From Vibrio litoralis DSM 17657 (GTDB taxonomy: Bacteria; Pseudomonadota; Gammaproteobacteria; Enterobacterales; Vibrionaceae): DNA of 64,000 nt. The position numbers and the translations under genes were made by a program. Of the stretch, positions 27,461 through 35,516 are shown piece after piece (positions within the stretch are counted from its first letter, which is position 1; each line of letters begins with the position of its first letter). The notes beneath the pieces are model-generated. The model ran no database searches. It worked only from the letters and a program-made list of their open reading frames with translations, and was not told the origin of the DNA. The DNA is taken from positions 1-64,000 of the forward strand of contig NZ_AUFZ01000016.1 of NCBI RefSeq assembly GCF_000426765.1. The letters run 5' to 3'.

Positions 27461-29671
27461 ATGTCAGCACTTAACTACCTCACTACCTTGTCTGCTCAGC
27501 TGCGCCTTGTTAATCAGCGCGTTGCGGTGCAATTACAGTTAAATGATGCCGATGCTCATCAATTGCTAACGCGGTTTATCGAGCAGCAGAATATTGATAT
27601 CAACAGAACCGCTTGGCTTGGTGGCTATCAACCTTTGCTAGGCTGTGCACATTATACGAGTAAACAAGGCCAACGTTTACTTGGGCAAGAGGTAGAGTTG
27701 CTGGTTGTGGATTTTAGCCAAGTATTGGATAGCAGCAGCTTTGATGCCAATAGCTTTAATGCTGCGCTGGGTGCTTTGGTCGGTGGTGGCATTCTTTTTA
27801 TTATCAATTTTGAATCTTTAGATAATTCATATCAATCCCAATGGTTAGCTCAACATTTTAAGCGTTGGCCGTGTATTGATAATCTTTCAGAAGATGATTT
27901 ATCACTTGCTGATGTTGAACTTAATCAGGCTTCTGCAATCCGTAATCGATATGATCAACAAGCTGAGGCGGTTGCTGCAATTGAAAAAGTAGTGACCGGC
28001 CATCGTCGCCGACCATTAGTCTTAAATGCCAACCGCGGCCGAGGAAAAACGGCCAGTCTAGGTATCGCGGCGGCAAAATTGATGTCACAGCGCGTGATGA
28101 AGATAGTCATTACCGCGCCGTCTATTAACGCGTTAAATCCCTTTTTTGAATTTGCTGATAAATCGGTTGGTCAATTAACTTGGCTATCTCAAACGCGTAC
28201 CGAATGGCATCTTTCTAATGGCTCGCAGTTACGCTTTATGGCTCCGGATGAATTAAATATTTCGGAAGTTGATGCTGACCTAGTATTAGTTGATGAAGCA
28301 GCTGCTTTGCCTTTACCTATGCTAAAAAACTTCGTGAATCGTTTTCATCGTTTAGTTTTTAGTTCCACTATTCATGGTTACGAAGGTTGTGGTCGAGGGT
28401 TTTCGATTAAGTTTATGCAATGGCTGAATCAGCATCGTCCTGGTTGGAAGCATGTCGAGTTAACTCAACCGATTCGTTGGGCGGAAAATGATCCATTAGA
28501 AAACTGGTCGTTTGAGACGTTTTTACTTAATGCTGATGATGGTGTTTCTGAGTTTAATCTTCCTAGCAATACTACTAATGCTACCAATGATATTAATGCC
28601 GAGTCATTGGAGCTTTCTCAGCTAGATCTTTCACAAATACTTCTTTCGCAAATAGAGCTGAGTCTGGTATCCAAACAACAGCTGCTCCAAAACGCTGAAC
28701 TGTTTCGTTCTATTTTTGGTTTGCTGGTGACTGCGCATTATCAAACAACGCCCAATGATGTGATGCAAGTTTTAGCGTCTGATGAAATTCAGGTTTATCA
28801 GATTTCTTATCTGAATAAGGATTCTTTAGAAAAACCTAAAGTGATTGGTTGCTTGCTGGTAAGCATGGAAGGCGGATTAGATAGTCAATTGATTAAAGAT
28901 ATTCAGCTAGGAGTACGTCGACCAAAAGGGCATTTAGCCGCAGCCTACCTGACGAATCATCTAGCGATGAATCAACCCGCGGAACAAACATCAGCTCGCA
29001 TTATGCGAATTGCGGTTGACCCAACTTGGCAAGGAAATGGGGTAGGGAATTTGGCTCTACAGAAATTACAGCAGCAATTAACATCGGTTGATGTCGTAAG
29101 TCCGGTTGATTTTCTCTCTGTTAGTTTTGGCGCAACGGCTGCGCTGATCAATTTCTGGAAAAAGTCTTTTCAGTTAGTTTCAATCGGAACTCGTCGAGAT
29201 CACGCTAGCGGCTGTTATTCTGCTTTTATGGTACAAGCATTATCTGAGCGCGCTAAGCTCTGGGTTGAACCAGCCGCTTTAAGTTGCTTTGATAACTTTC
29301 AGCGAGTTCTGCCTCTGCAATATCAAGATATCGAGCATGAAACATTAGCGAGTTTATTGTTTCAGCCGAATCAGGATTCTACGCAATTTTTACTTTCTCC
29401 TATGCTGTCTAACTTTGCTTTAGGTGGAAATAGTTTTGAATCGGTTGTGCCTTGGTATAGTCAGTTTGTCATAGAATACTTATCTCAAGTGAATCCATTT
29501 TCAGAATTAGCTTCACAACAAAGTAAACTGGATAGCGATGGCGTATCAGTTGTGATTGATAAGGTACTGCTTTTCCATTCATGGCAAGTGGTAGCGGCAA
29601 AGCATAAACTGGCGGGCAGAAAACAAGTTGAACAACAATTAAGAGAATGGTTGAAGCAATTTACAGTGTAA
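27461..29671 (+). CDS. tmcA: TmcA, tRNA(Met) cytidine acetyltransferase
   Basis: 736 residues from the ATG at 27461 (MSALNYLTTLSAQ). Order: N-terminal DUF1726/tRNA-binding region, RecD-like helicase with Walker A NANRGRGKTASLG (~190) and DEAAALPLP, GNAT acetyltransferase (IMRIAVDPTWQGNGVGNLAL), C-terminal tRNA-binding part. It makes N4-acetylcytidine at the wobble position of elongator tRNA-Met using ATP and acetyl-CoA. The frame is open from 27347, but those extra residues are encoded by the repeat. The last codons and stop lie inside a parS2 site. Confidence 0.93.
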   Translation: MSALNYLTTLSAQLRLVNQRVAVQLQLNDADAHQLLTRFIEQQNIDINRTAWLGGYQPLLGCAHYTSKQGQRLLGQEVELLVVDFSQVLDSSSFDANSFNAALGALVGGGILFIINFESLDNSYQSQWLAQHFKRWPCIDNLSEDDLSLADVELNQASAIRNRYDQQAEAVAAIEKVVTGHRRRPLVLNANRGRGKTASLGIAAAKLMSQRVMKIVITAPSINALNPFFEFADKSVGQLTWLSQTRTEWHLSNGSQLRFMAPDELNISEVDADLVLVDEAAALPLPMLKNFVNRFHRLVFSSTIHGYEGCGRGFSIKFMQWLNQHRPGWKHVELTQPIRWAENDPLENWSFETFLLNADDGVSEFNLPSNTTNATNDINAESLELSQLDLSQILLSQIELSLVSKQQLLQNAELFRSIFGLLVTAHYQTTPNDVMQVLASDEIQVYQISYLNKDSLEKPKVIGCLLVSMEGGLDSQLIKDIQLGVRRPKGHLAAAYLTNHLAMNQPAEQTSARIMRIAVDPTWQGNGVGNLALQKLQQQLTSVDVVSPVDFLSVSFGATAALINFWKKSFQLVSIGTRRDHASGCYSAFMVQALSERAKLWVEPAALSCFDNFQRVLPLQYQDIEHETLASLLFQPNQDSTQFLLSPMLSNFALGGNSFESVVPWYSQFVIEYLSQVNPFSELASQQSKLDSDGVSVVIDKVLLFHSWQVVAAKHKLAGRKQVEQQLREWLKQFTV

Positions 29672-29672
29672 A
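29660..29672. other. parS2: parS2 site 3 (overlaps tmcA stop)
   Basis: TTTACAGTGTAAA; the TAA at 29669-29671 is the tmcA stop codon, so the centromere site encodes the final residues FTV. Confidence 0.9.
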
Positions 29673-29686
29673 TCTGTTGGTATGAA

Positions 29687-29709
29687 TATACCCAAGTCAC
29701 TTGGGTATA
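29687..29709. repeat. Bare terminal-repeat palindrome of the 267-bp element
   Basis: TATACCCAAGT-C-ACTTGGGTATA, a 23-bp palindrome consisting only of the two element ends. It lies between parS2 sites 3 and 4 and may act as a hairpin at the tmcA 3' end. Confidence 0.8.
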
Positions 29710-29716
29710 ACCTCGA

Positions 29717-29729
29717 TTTACACTGTAAA
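29717..29729. other. parS2: parS2 site 4
   Basis: TTTACACTGTAAA, 57 bases from site 3; the only closely paired parS2 sites in the window. Confidence 0.9.
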
Positions 29730-29825
29730 CTGGCTCGTGAAGTTTACTCTTAGCTATCAACCTCAGGCCTTGAATTCACCTGACGTTAAGCGCAAAATAA
29801 TAAAAAATAGAATTAGGGAAAATAC

Positions 29826-30470
29826 ATGAAACTTTCTGATATGCGCCGTGAGTATGCGATGAATGCCTTAAAGCGTTCTGAGTTAGCGGACAATCCTGTT
29901 GAGCAATTTAATTTATGGTTACAGCAAGCGATTGAATCTGGCTTATCCGATCCTACCGCAATGACAGTCGCAACGGTTGATGAAAATGGTCAGCCTTTCC
30001 AGCGAATCGTATTATTAAAAAATGTCGATGATGATGGTTTCGTTTTTTATACCAACCTAGGTAGCCGTAAAGCTCAGCACTTAGAGCACAATCAAAAAAT
30101 CAGTTTACACTTCCCATGGCATCCAATGGAAAGACAAGTCCACATTACCGGTCACGTAGAAAAATTATCGGCAATAGAAAATATGAAGTATTTCACTTCG
30201 CGACCAAAAGAAAGTCAGCTAGCAGCGTGGGCGAGTAAGCAAAGCAGTCGTATTTCTGCCCGTAGTGTTTTAGAAGGCAAATACATGGAACTGAAAGCCA
30301 AGTTTGCGGAAGGGAAAATACCCGTTCCAACTTTCTGGGGTGGCTATCGAGTGAAAGTGGATACTATTGAATTTTGGCAAGGTGGTGAGCATCGTCTGCA
30401 TGACCGCTTTGTATATAGTAACCAAGATACCTCTACTAGCAGCTGGGATATCTCTCGTTTAGCACCATAA
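29826..30470 (+). CDS. pdxH: PdxH, pyridoxine/pyridoxamine 5'-phosphate oxidase
   Basis: A 214-residue FMN enzyme of normal length. Family blocks: MRREY near the N-terminus, [19 protein letters not shown] (FMN binding), [13 protein letters not shown], and the C-terminal [15 protein letters not shown] with WDISRLAP. It oxidises PNP or PMP to pyridoxal 5'-phosphate in the salvage pathway. It is a single gene with AGGG upstream (AATTAGGGAAAATACATG). Confidence 0.95.
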   Translation: MKLSDMRREYAMNALKRSELADNPVEQFNLWLQQAIESGLSDPTAMTVATVDENGQPFQRIVLLKNVDDDGFVFYTNLGSRKAQHLEHNQKISLHFPWHPMERQVHITGHVEKLSAIENMKYFTSRPKESQLAAWASKQSSRISARSVLEGKYMELKAKFAEGKIPVPTFWGGYRVKVDTIEFWQGGEHRLHDRFVYSNQDTSTSSWDISRLAP

Positions 30471-30505
30471 ATTATTGAGCGGCATTTAACCGTAAAATAG
30501 ACACT

Positions 30506-30535
30506 CTTGATCATCGTTTCGGAACGATGATCAAG
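30506..30535. promoter_or_regulatory. Inverted pair of RctB-type iterons behind pdxH
   Basis: 13-bp perfect inverted arms (30506-30518 and 30523-30535) around TCGG. The right half with two loop bases reads GGAACGATGATCAAG, identical to the origin copy at 23770-23784. Each arm has ATGATCA with a Dam site. No T-run follows on either strand, so it is a poor terminator. Located 25 bases before the AraC gene start. Confidence 0.6.
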
Positions 30536-30560
30536 TAAAAGCAAAGGATGATAATGGATT

Positions 30561-31349
30561 ATGCTTACCTTTGATGAGTTGCACCCAGAGCCACCGAAAC
30601 CGGCACAGGTAATGACCTTGCCTAGTCATATGGCTCGCCATCAGCACAATTATACTCAAATAGTGATTGGTCTATCTGGTCGAGCAGAATTTGATGTGGA
30701 AGGGGAGGTGAATCTCATTGGCCCTGGGCAGGGATGTATCGTCCGAGCTTCTTCTGAGCATAGTTTTGGTGGGATTGGTGCATCTGATATTCTCGTGCTT
30801 AACTTCTTAGATATTAGCCAGTCTGACTCTTCAGTTGCCCATCTGCTTGATGATCTACTTTCCGAAGAAGTGTATTTTCAATTAGATTTCCAAATTCAGC
30901 AGCTTATCCAAATGTTGGTGCAAGAAATTAAATCTAGCCCTGACGACCTTCTACTCTGCCGAGCTTGCCAAGATACTATTATTGCTTTATTGAATCGGCA
31001 TATTAAGAAATTTGAGATGTACAAAAAAGGGCATCGATTAAATATGGAATTAATCGACCGCTATATTCATCAGCACCTTGCTTCAAAAATTACCGTGGCA
31101 GACTTAGCCGCATGTTCCTTCCTTGGCGAAAGCCAATTTCACCTGCTATTTAAAGCTCAAGTTGGCGTGACGCCTCATCAATATGTGTTGATTAAACGTA
31201 TGGAAGAAGCGAAGCGTCTGATTAAAGAAGGCCAATATAGTTTTGGCAATATTGCGGCAATGGTCGGCTTTTCGGATCAGAGTGTATTTACCCACAGTTT
31301 TAACCGCATTATCGGCATGTCTCCTTCTACCTTCCGTAAGCAGCGTTAA
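30561..31349 (+). CDS. AraC-family regulator, probably of proline utilisation
   Basis: A 262-residue protein with an N-terminal cupin sensor (HQHNYTQIVIGLSGRAEFDVEG, LIGPGQGCIVRASSEHSF) and a C-terminal AraC double HTH (ITVADLAACSFLGESQFHLLF; GYSFGNIAAMVGFSDQSVFTHSF region ending IIGMSPSTFRKQR). It is directly upstream of putA in the same direction. PutA here lacks the DNA-binding ribbon-helix-helix of E. coli PutA, so a separate regulator is expected; this gene is the natural candidate. Confidence 0.85.
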   Translation: MLTFDELHPEPPKPAQVMTLPSHMARHQHNYTQIVIGLSGRAEFDVEGEVNLIGPGQGCIVRASSEHSFGGIGASDILVLNFLDISQSDSSVAHLLDDLLSEEVYFQLDFQIQQLIQMLVQEIKSSPDDLLLCRACQDTIIALLNRHIKKFEMYKKGHRLNMELIDRYIHQHLASKITVADLAACSFLGESQFHLLFKAQVGVTPHQYVLIKRMEEAKRLIKEGQYSFGNIAAMVGFSDQSVFTHSFNRIIGMSPSTFRKQR

Positions 31350-31353
31350 ACAA

Positions 31354-31376
31354 TATACCCAAGTTACTTGGGTATA
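31354..31376. repeat. Bare terminal-repeat palindrome of the 267-bp element
   Basis: TATACCCAAGTTACTTGGGTATA, a 23-bp palindrome made only of the two element ends. It begins four bases after the AraC stop and may serve as a 3' hairpin. Confidence 0.8.
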
Positions 31377-31538
31377 TATTCCTTTCATTGTGTTTAAATT
31401 GTGTGATCTTGTTGGTTTTTTGTTTCTAAGCGTTCTTTTTTACAAATAAAACGGAGTTTTAAACAATTCTGTTACCATTTTTCCCACTACACTTCGGATC
31501 TATTAACTAATTTATTCCGATTGGTATGAGGAAAATGC

Positions 31539-34500
31539 ATGTTTACAGCAACGGATGTATTGAAAGCGGAATTTAATCAACAGCCCTTAAATCGACTATG
31601 GGCGTTAATCTCTCCTTTATATATGGTTGATGAGTCGACTTGGCTGAAGCAGCTTTTACCGTTAGCACAGCCTAGTGATCAGGAAAAGCAATCGATAGAA
31701 AGCCAGACTACTGATTTAATTAAATCCATTCGTGCTGATAAGAAGTCAGTACAAATGATTGATGCGCTTTTATTGGAATATAGCCTAGATACTCATGAAG
31801 GTATTTTATTAATGTGTCTGGCAGAAGCGTTAATGCGAATTCCTGATTCTGCGACAGCTGATGCTTTGATTCGCGATAAGTTGAGCGTGGCCGATTGGAA
31901 ATCACATCTCAAAAGTTCCGATTCTGTATTTGTAAATGCTTCTACTTGGGGGCTGATGCTGACCGGAAAAGTGGTCGGTCTGAAAGAATCAGAAGCGCAA
32001 AGCCCAACTCAAGGCTTGAATCGTCTAGTCAATAAAATGTCGGAGCCGGTTATACGTAAAGCGATGCATCAGGCGATGAAAATCATGGGCCACCAATTTG
32101 TACTGGGCCGTAGCATTGCTGAAGCGCAAAAGAACGGTAAAACTATGCGAGAGAAAGGCTATACCTACTCTTACGATATGCTCGGTGAAGCGGCGCTTAC
32201 GACTCAAGACTCACAAAAATATTTTAATGACTACCTAATGGCGATCACTGCTGTTGGTAATGACAAGTTTGATCATTCGGTGAGTCCTGCTCCCTCGGTT
32301 TCTATTAAACTTTCTGCATTGCATCCACGCTATGAAGTGGCTAATAAAGACCGTGTGATGACAGAGCTATTTGCGACCGTTGAACAATTGATTGTGCAGG
32401 CAAGACAACTTGGTGTCGCGCTTACTATTGACGCAGAAGAAGCTGACCGCCTTGAAATGTCTCTTGAGCTTTTTGAAAAGCTTTATCGCAGTGAAGCTGC
32501 AAAAGGCTGGGGTAAATTTGGTCTGGTGATTCAATCTTACTCTAAACGCGCGCTGCCTGTTTTGGTTTGGTTAAATGCACTCGCCAAAGAACAAGGTGAC
32601 CTTATTCCACTACGTTTGGTAAAAGGCGCGTATTGGGATAGTGAAATCAAATGGTCTCAACAAGCAGGCTATTCCAACTATCCGGTTTACACTCGTAAAG
32701 AAGCGACTGATGTTGCTTATCTTGCGTGTGCGCGTTTCTTATTAAGTGAACATGTTCGTGGCAATATCTTCCCACAATTTGCCAGCCACAATGCTCATAC
32801 CGTTACGGCTATTGCGACAATGGCGGAACATAAAGATTACGAATTCCAGCGCTTACATGGCATGGGTGATTCTTTGTATGAACATGCGATGAAAGCGTTT
32901 AAGCAATCAGTACGAATTTATGCGCCAGTAGGCAGCCATAAAGATTTACTCCCTTATCTGGTCCGTCGTCTACTTGAAAATGGTGCCAATAGTTCGTTTG
33001 TACACCGCTTAGTAGATGCTCGCTGCCCAATTGAGACGTTAAACCAACATCCTGTCGATACTTTGATGGCGCATCAGGAATACCACAACCCTGCGATTCC
33101 TCTGCCGCCAGCTATCTTCTCTGACCGTAAGAACTCTTATGGCGTTAATGTTGATATCCAAAGTGAGTTAGAGCCATTTGAAGCGCAAGTTGAACATTGG
33201 CTTGCTGAAACTTGGCAAGCCGGTCCTATCATTGCTGGTAAATGTTATTACGAAAGCATGATCAAGGATGAAAATGTAGCGAATGCCAAGATCCAACCAG
33301 TCACCGCACCATATGATAGAAAGATCTCTGTGGGATCGGTGGTCTTTTCTAACCTTGATCATGTTTCCGAGGCAATTGAGGTGTCTCAATCATGCTTCCA
33401 TGAGTGGAACTCGGCTAGCTATCAGTCTCGTTCAGAAAAATTGGATCGTTTGGCGGATCTGTTGGAAGATCATTTGGCTGAACTTGTGGCGATTTGTCAC
33501 AAAGAAGCGGGTAAAACCATACACGATAGTATTGATGAAGTTCGCGAGGCGGTGGATTTCTGTCGCTTCTACGCCAAGCAAGACGGTATTTTTAATCCTC
33601 AAAGTCAATTAGGTTTTGATGGAGTAGAGCGAGTGATTCACCGTGAAGGGCGTGGCGTGTTTGTGTGCATTAGCCCGTGGAACTTCCCACTAGCGATTTT
33701 CCTGGGTCAAATTACCGCTGCACTCGTCAGTGGTAATACGGTGATCGCTAAACCTGCGGAACAGACGAGCTTAATTGCCGCCCGTGCCGTTGAGCTAATG
33801 TTAGAAGCAGGCTTCCCAAAAGGTGCAATCCAACTATTGCCGGGTAATGGCGCTGAAATTGGCCAAGCATTAACCTCTAATTCCGCGATTGCAGGTGTGG
33901 CTTTTACTGGCTCGACACCCACCGCGCAGCGTATTAATGCCACATTGGCGCAGCGTGAAGCAAAACCTGTCCCATTTATCGCTGAAACCGGCGGACAAAA
34001 TGCCATGATCGTCGACAGTACCGCTCTTCCTGAGCAAGTGGTACGTGATGTGCTGCGTTCGGCTTTTGCTTCAGCAGGGCAGCGCTGTTCAGCCTTGAGA
34101 GTGCTTTACGTACAAGAAGATATTGCGGACCGTATTATCGAGTTAATCAAAGGCGGAATGCAGGAGTTATCGGTTGGATTGCCATATTTGCATCAGACTG
34201 ATGTTGGGCCGGTGATTGATAAAGCCGCTAAAGACAAGCTGCTTGCGCATATCGACAATATGAAACAAAGCCAACGCGTTGTGATTGAACTGCCGTTATC
34301 GGAAGCGTGTCAGAAAGGTGACTTTGTACCACCAACTGCGATTGAAATTGATGATATTCGCGTACTGAAAGAAGAAAAATTTGGTCCGATTTTGCACATT
34401 GTTCGTTTTAAAGCGAATCAGTTAGCTCAAGTCGTGAAAGATATAAATCAAACTGGTTTTGGTCTAACCATGGGCGTGCACAGCCGTAATGAAACCACTT

Positions 34501-34688
34501 ACCGTTGGATTGAAAAGCAAGCGCGAGTCGGTAACTGTTATATCAACCGCGACCAAGTAGGGGCAGTAGTGGGCGTTCAACCATTTGGCGGGCAAGGTTT
34601 ATCGGGTACTGGTCCTAAAGCTGGCGGCCCTCATTATTTGTACCGTTTTTCTCAAGTGGCAATGTCCACCTCTAACCCATCAGCCTAG
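31539..34688 (+). CDS. putA: PutA, proline dehydrogenase / P5C dehydrogenase
   Basis: A 1049-residue bifunctional enzyme. The N-terminal half is the FAD proline dehydrogenase barrel (SIKLSALHPRYE; LRLVKGAYWDSEIKW; RLVDARCPIE region), the C-terminal half an aldehyde dehydrogenase (SPWNFPLAIFLGQI; FTGSTPTAQRI; catalytic Cys in GQRCSALRVL near residue 848). It converts proline to glutamate via P5C. It lacks the E. coli N-terminal DNA-binding ribbon-helix-helix and the extra C-terminal domain; the latter appears as the next gene. GAGG lies ten bases before the ATG. Two RctB-type iteron sequences lie inside. Confidence 0.95.
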   Translation: MFTATDVLKAEFNQQPLNRLWALISPLYMVDESTWLKQLLPLAQPSDQEKQSIESQTTDLIKSIRADKKSVQMIDALLLEYSLDTHEGILLMCLAEALMRIPDSATADALIRDKLSVADWKSHLKSSDSVFVNASTWGLMLTGKVVGLKESEAQSPTQGLNRLVNKMSEPVIRKAMHQAMKIMGHQFVLGRSIAEAQKNGKTMREKGYTYSYDMLGEAALTTQDSQKYFNDYLMAITAVGNDKFDHSVSPAPSVSIKLSALHPRYEVANKDRVMTELFATVEQLIVQARQLGVALTIDAEEADRLEMSLELFEKLYRSEAAKGWGKFGLVIQSYSKRALPVLVWLNALAKEQGDLIPLRLVKGAYWDSEIKWSQQAGYSNYPVYTRKEATDVAYLACARFLLSEHVRGNIFPQFASHNAHTVTAIATMAEHKDYEFQRLHGMGDSLYEHAMKAFKQSVRIYAPVGSHKDLLPYLVRRLLENGANSSFVHRLVDARCPIETLNQHPVDTLMAHQEYHNPAIPLPPAIFSDRKNSYGVNVDIQSELEPFEAQVEHWLAETWQAGPIIAGKCYYESMIKDENVANAKIQPVTAPYDRKISVGSVVFSNLDHVSEAIEVSQSCFHEWNSASYQSRSEKLDRLADLLEDHLAELVAICHKEAGKTIHDSIDEVREAVDFCRFYAKQDGIFNPQSQLGFDGVERVIHREGRGVFVCISPWNFPLAIFLGQITAALVSGNTVIAKPAEQTSLIAARAVELMLEAGFPKGAIQLLPGNGAEIGQALTSNSAIAGVAFTGSTPTAQRINATLAQREAKPVPFIAETGGQNAMIVDSTALPEQVVRDVLRSAFASAGQRCSALRVLYVQEDIADRIIELIKGGMQELSVGLPYLHQTDVGPVIDKAAKDKLLAHIDNMKQSQRVVIELPLSEACQKGDFVPPTAIEIDDIRVLKEEKFGPILHIVRFKANQLAQVVKDINQTGFGLTMGVHSRNETTYRWIEKQARVGNCYINRDQVGAVVGVQPFGGQGLSGTGPKAGGPHYLYRFSQVAMSTSNPSA
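33252..33267 (+). promoter_or_regulatory. RctB-type iteron inside putA (site 1)
   Basis: GAAAGCATGATCAAGG, identical over 16 bases to the site downstream of rctB (21326-21341, other strand). Coding for the PutA stretch ESMIKDE, so protein constraint cannot be excluded as the cause. Confidence 0.5.
33353..33368 (-). promoter_or_regulatory. RctB-type iteron inside putA (site 2)
   Basis: Reads GGAAACATGATCAAGG on the minus strand, fitting the origin pattern GGAANNATGATCAAGG. It lies 101 bases from site 1 in inverted orientation. Confidence 0.5.
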
Positions 34689-34699
34689 GAGAGTTTGTC

Positions 34700-35413
34700 A
34701 TGCAACCTATTACTCGTTTTTCTGAAGTCACGGTTTTTGATGCTCAAACGGCATGGGAACAATGGAACTTGACCGACTACACTTTCAAAAGTGAGTGTTT
34801 ACTATCCGTTTGTCGCAATTTAGAGCAGGAACAGCCTGAATTAACAGCCGTAATCAAGTATCATTTGCAACAGGCAGAATTATTAATAGCAGAACCTAAA
34901 TTAATGCCAGGGCCAACAGGGGAGACAAATGAGCTCTATACTGCAGGTCGTGGTATCTGCGCTTTGATTGTCGAGCCGGATATGCCTTGGGCTGCAATTA
35001 TGGCGCAAATGGCTTGCGCGGTGATTGCTAGTAATGCGGTGATTATATGTAGTGATGATATGGCATTTAACCAATGCATCGAAACGGCGATTGCAGCGGC
35101 CTTGCCTGCACACCTTGTGCACATCGTAGCTTATGACTCTTACCAGTCAGTGATTGGTTCCGATATTCGAATCGCTTCGTTTGTTGGCTCTGCAACTACA
35201 GAATTGTCGATTAATCGGTTATTAGCACAAAAAGACGGCGTTATCGTGCCTTTTGTCGCTGAAACCATTGATACGACAGCAGAGGAGAAAGAGTTAACTT
35301 TAGCTCATGATCCTTGCCTTGTGTTACGCTTTATTACTGAGCGTACACGCACCATAAATATTACCGCAGTAGGGGGTAACGCAACTCTGCTAGAATTAGG
35401 TAATCAACACTAA
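34700..35413 (+). CDS. PutA C-terminal-like (ALDH-superfamily fold) stand-alone protein
   Basis: A 237-residue cytoplasmic protein starting 11 bases after putA, with GGAGAG at the start site. It contains LMPGPTGETNELYTAGRGICALI, typical of the ALDH-superfamily C-terminal domain of long PutA proteins, and ALDH-like FVGSATTELSINRLL. There is no catalytic cysteine block. In long PutAs this domain covers the substrate tunnel. Here it is separate, so it probably binds the shorter PutA as a subunit. It could instead be called a degenerate P5C dehydrogenase. Confidence 0.72.
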   Translation: MQPITRFSEVTVFDAQTAWEQWNLTDYTFKSECLLSVCRNLEQEQPELTAVIKYHLQQAELLIAEPKLMPGPTGETNELYTAGRGICALIVEPDMPWAAIMAQMACAVIASNAVIICSDDMAFNQCIETAIAAALPAHLVHIVAYDSYQSVIGSDIRIASFVGSATTELSINRLLAQKDGVIVPFVAETIDTTAEEKELTLAHDPCLVLRFITERTRTINITAVGGNATLLELGNQH

Positions 35414-35516
35414 GTAATTGATACGGCTATAGCCTGACATTACTTTCACAAATGCAACAGAATACACAATTAGCTCCTCAGGAAAAGGGGAGTAATAAAT
35501 TAAAAAGGGTATATCT

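Noticed and set aside
30506..30535. Inverted repeat behind pdxH as an ordinary terminator
   Set aside because: The stem is perfect but followed by TAAAAGC, with no T-run on either strand, and one half is an exact copy of an ori2 iteron; a protein-binding site is the better reading.
34700..35413. Frameshifted tail of putA (pseudogene)
   Set aside because: The gene has its own ribosome binding site and start, a complete frame, and putA ends with a normal ALDH C-terminus, so it is a separate gene.
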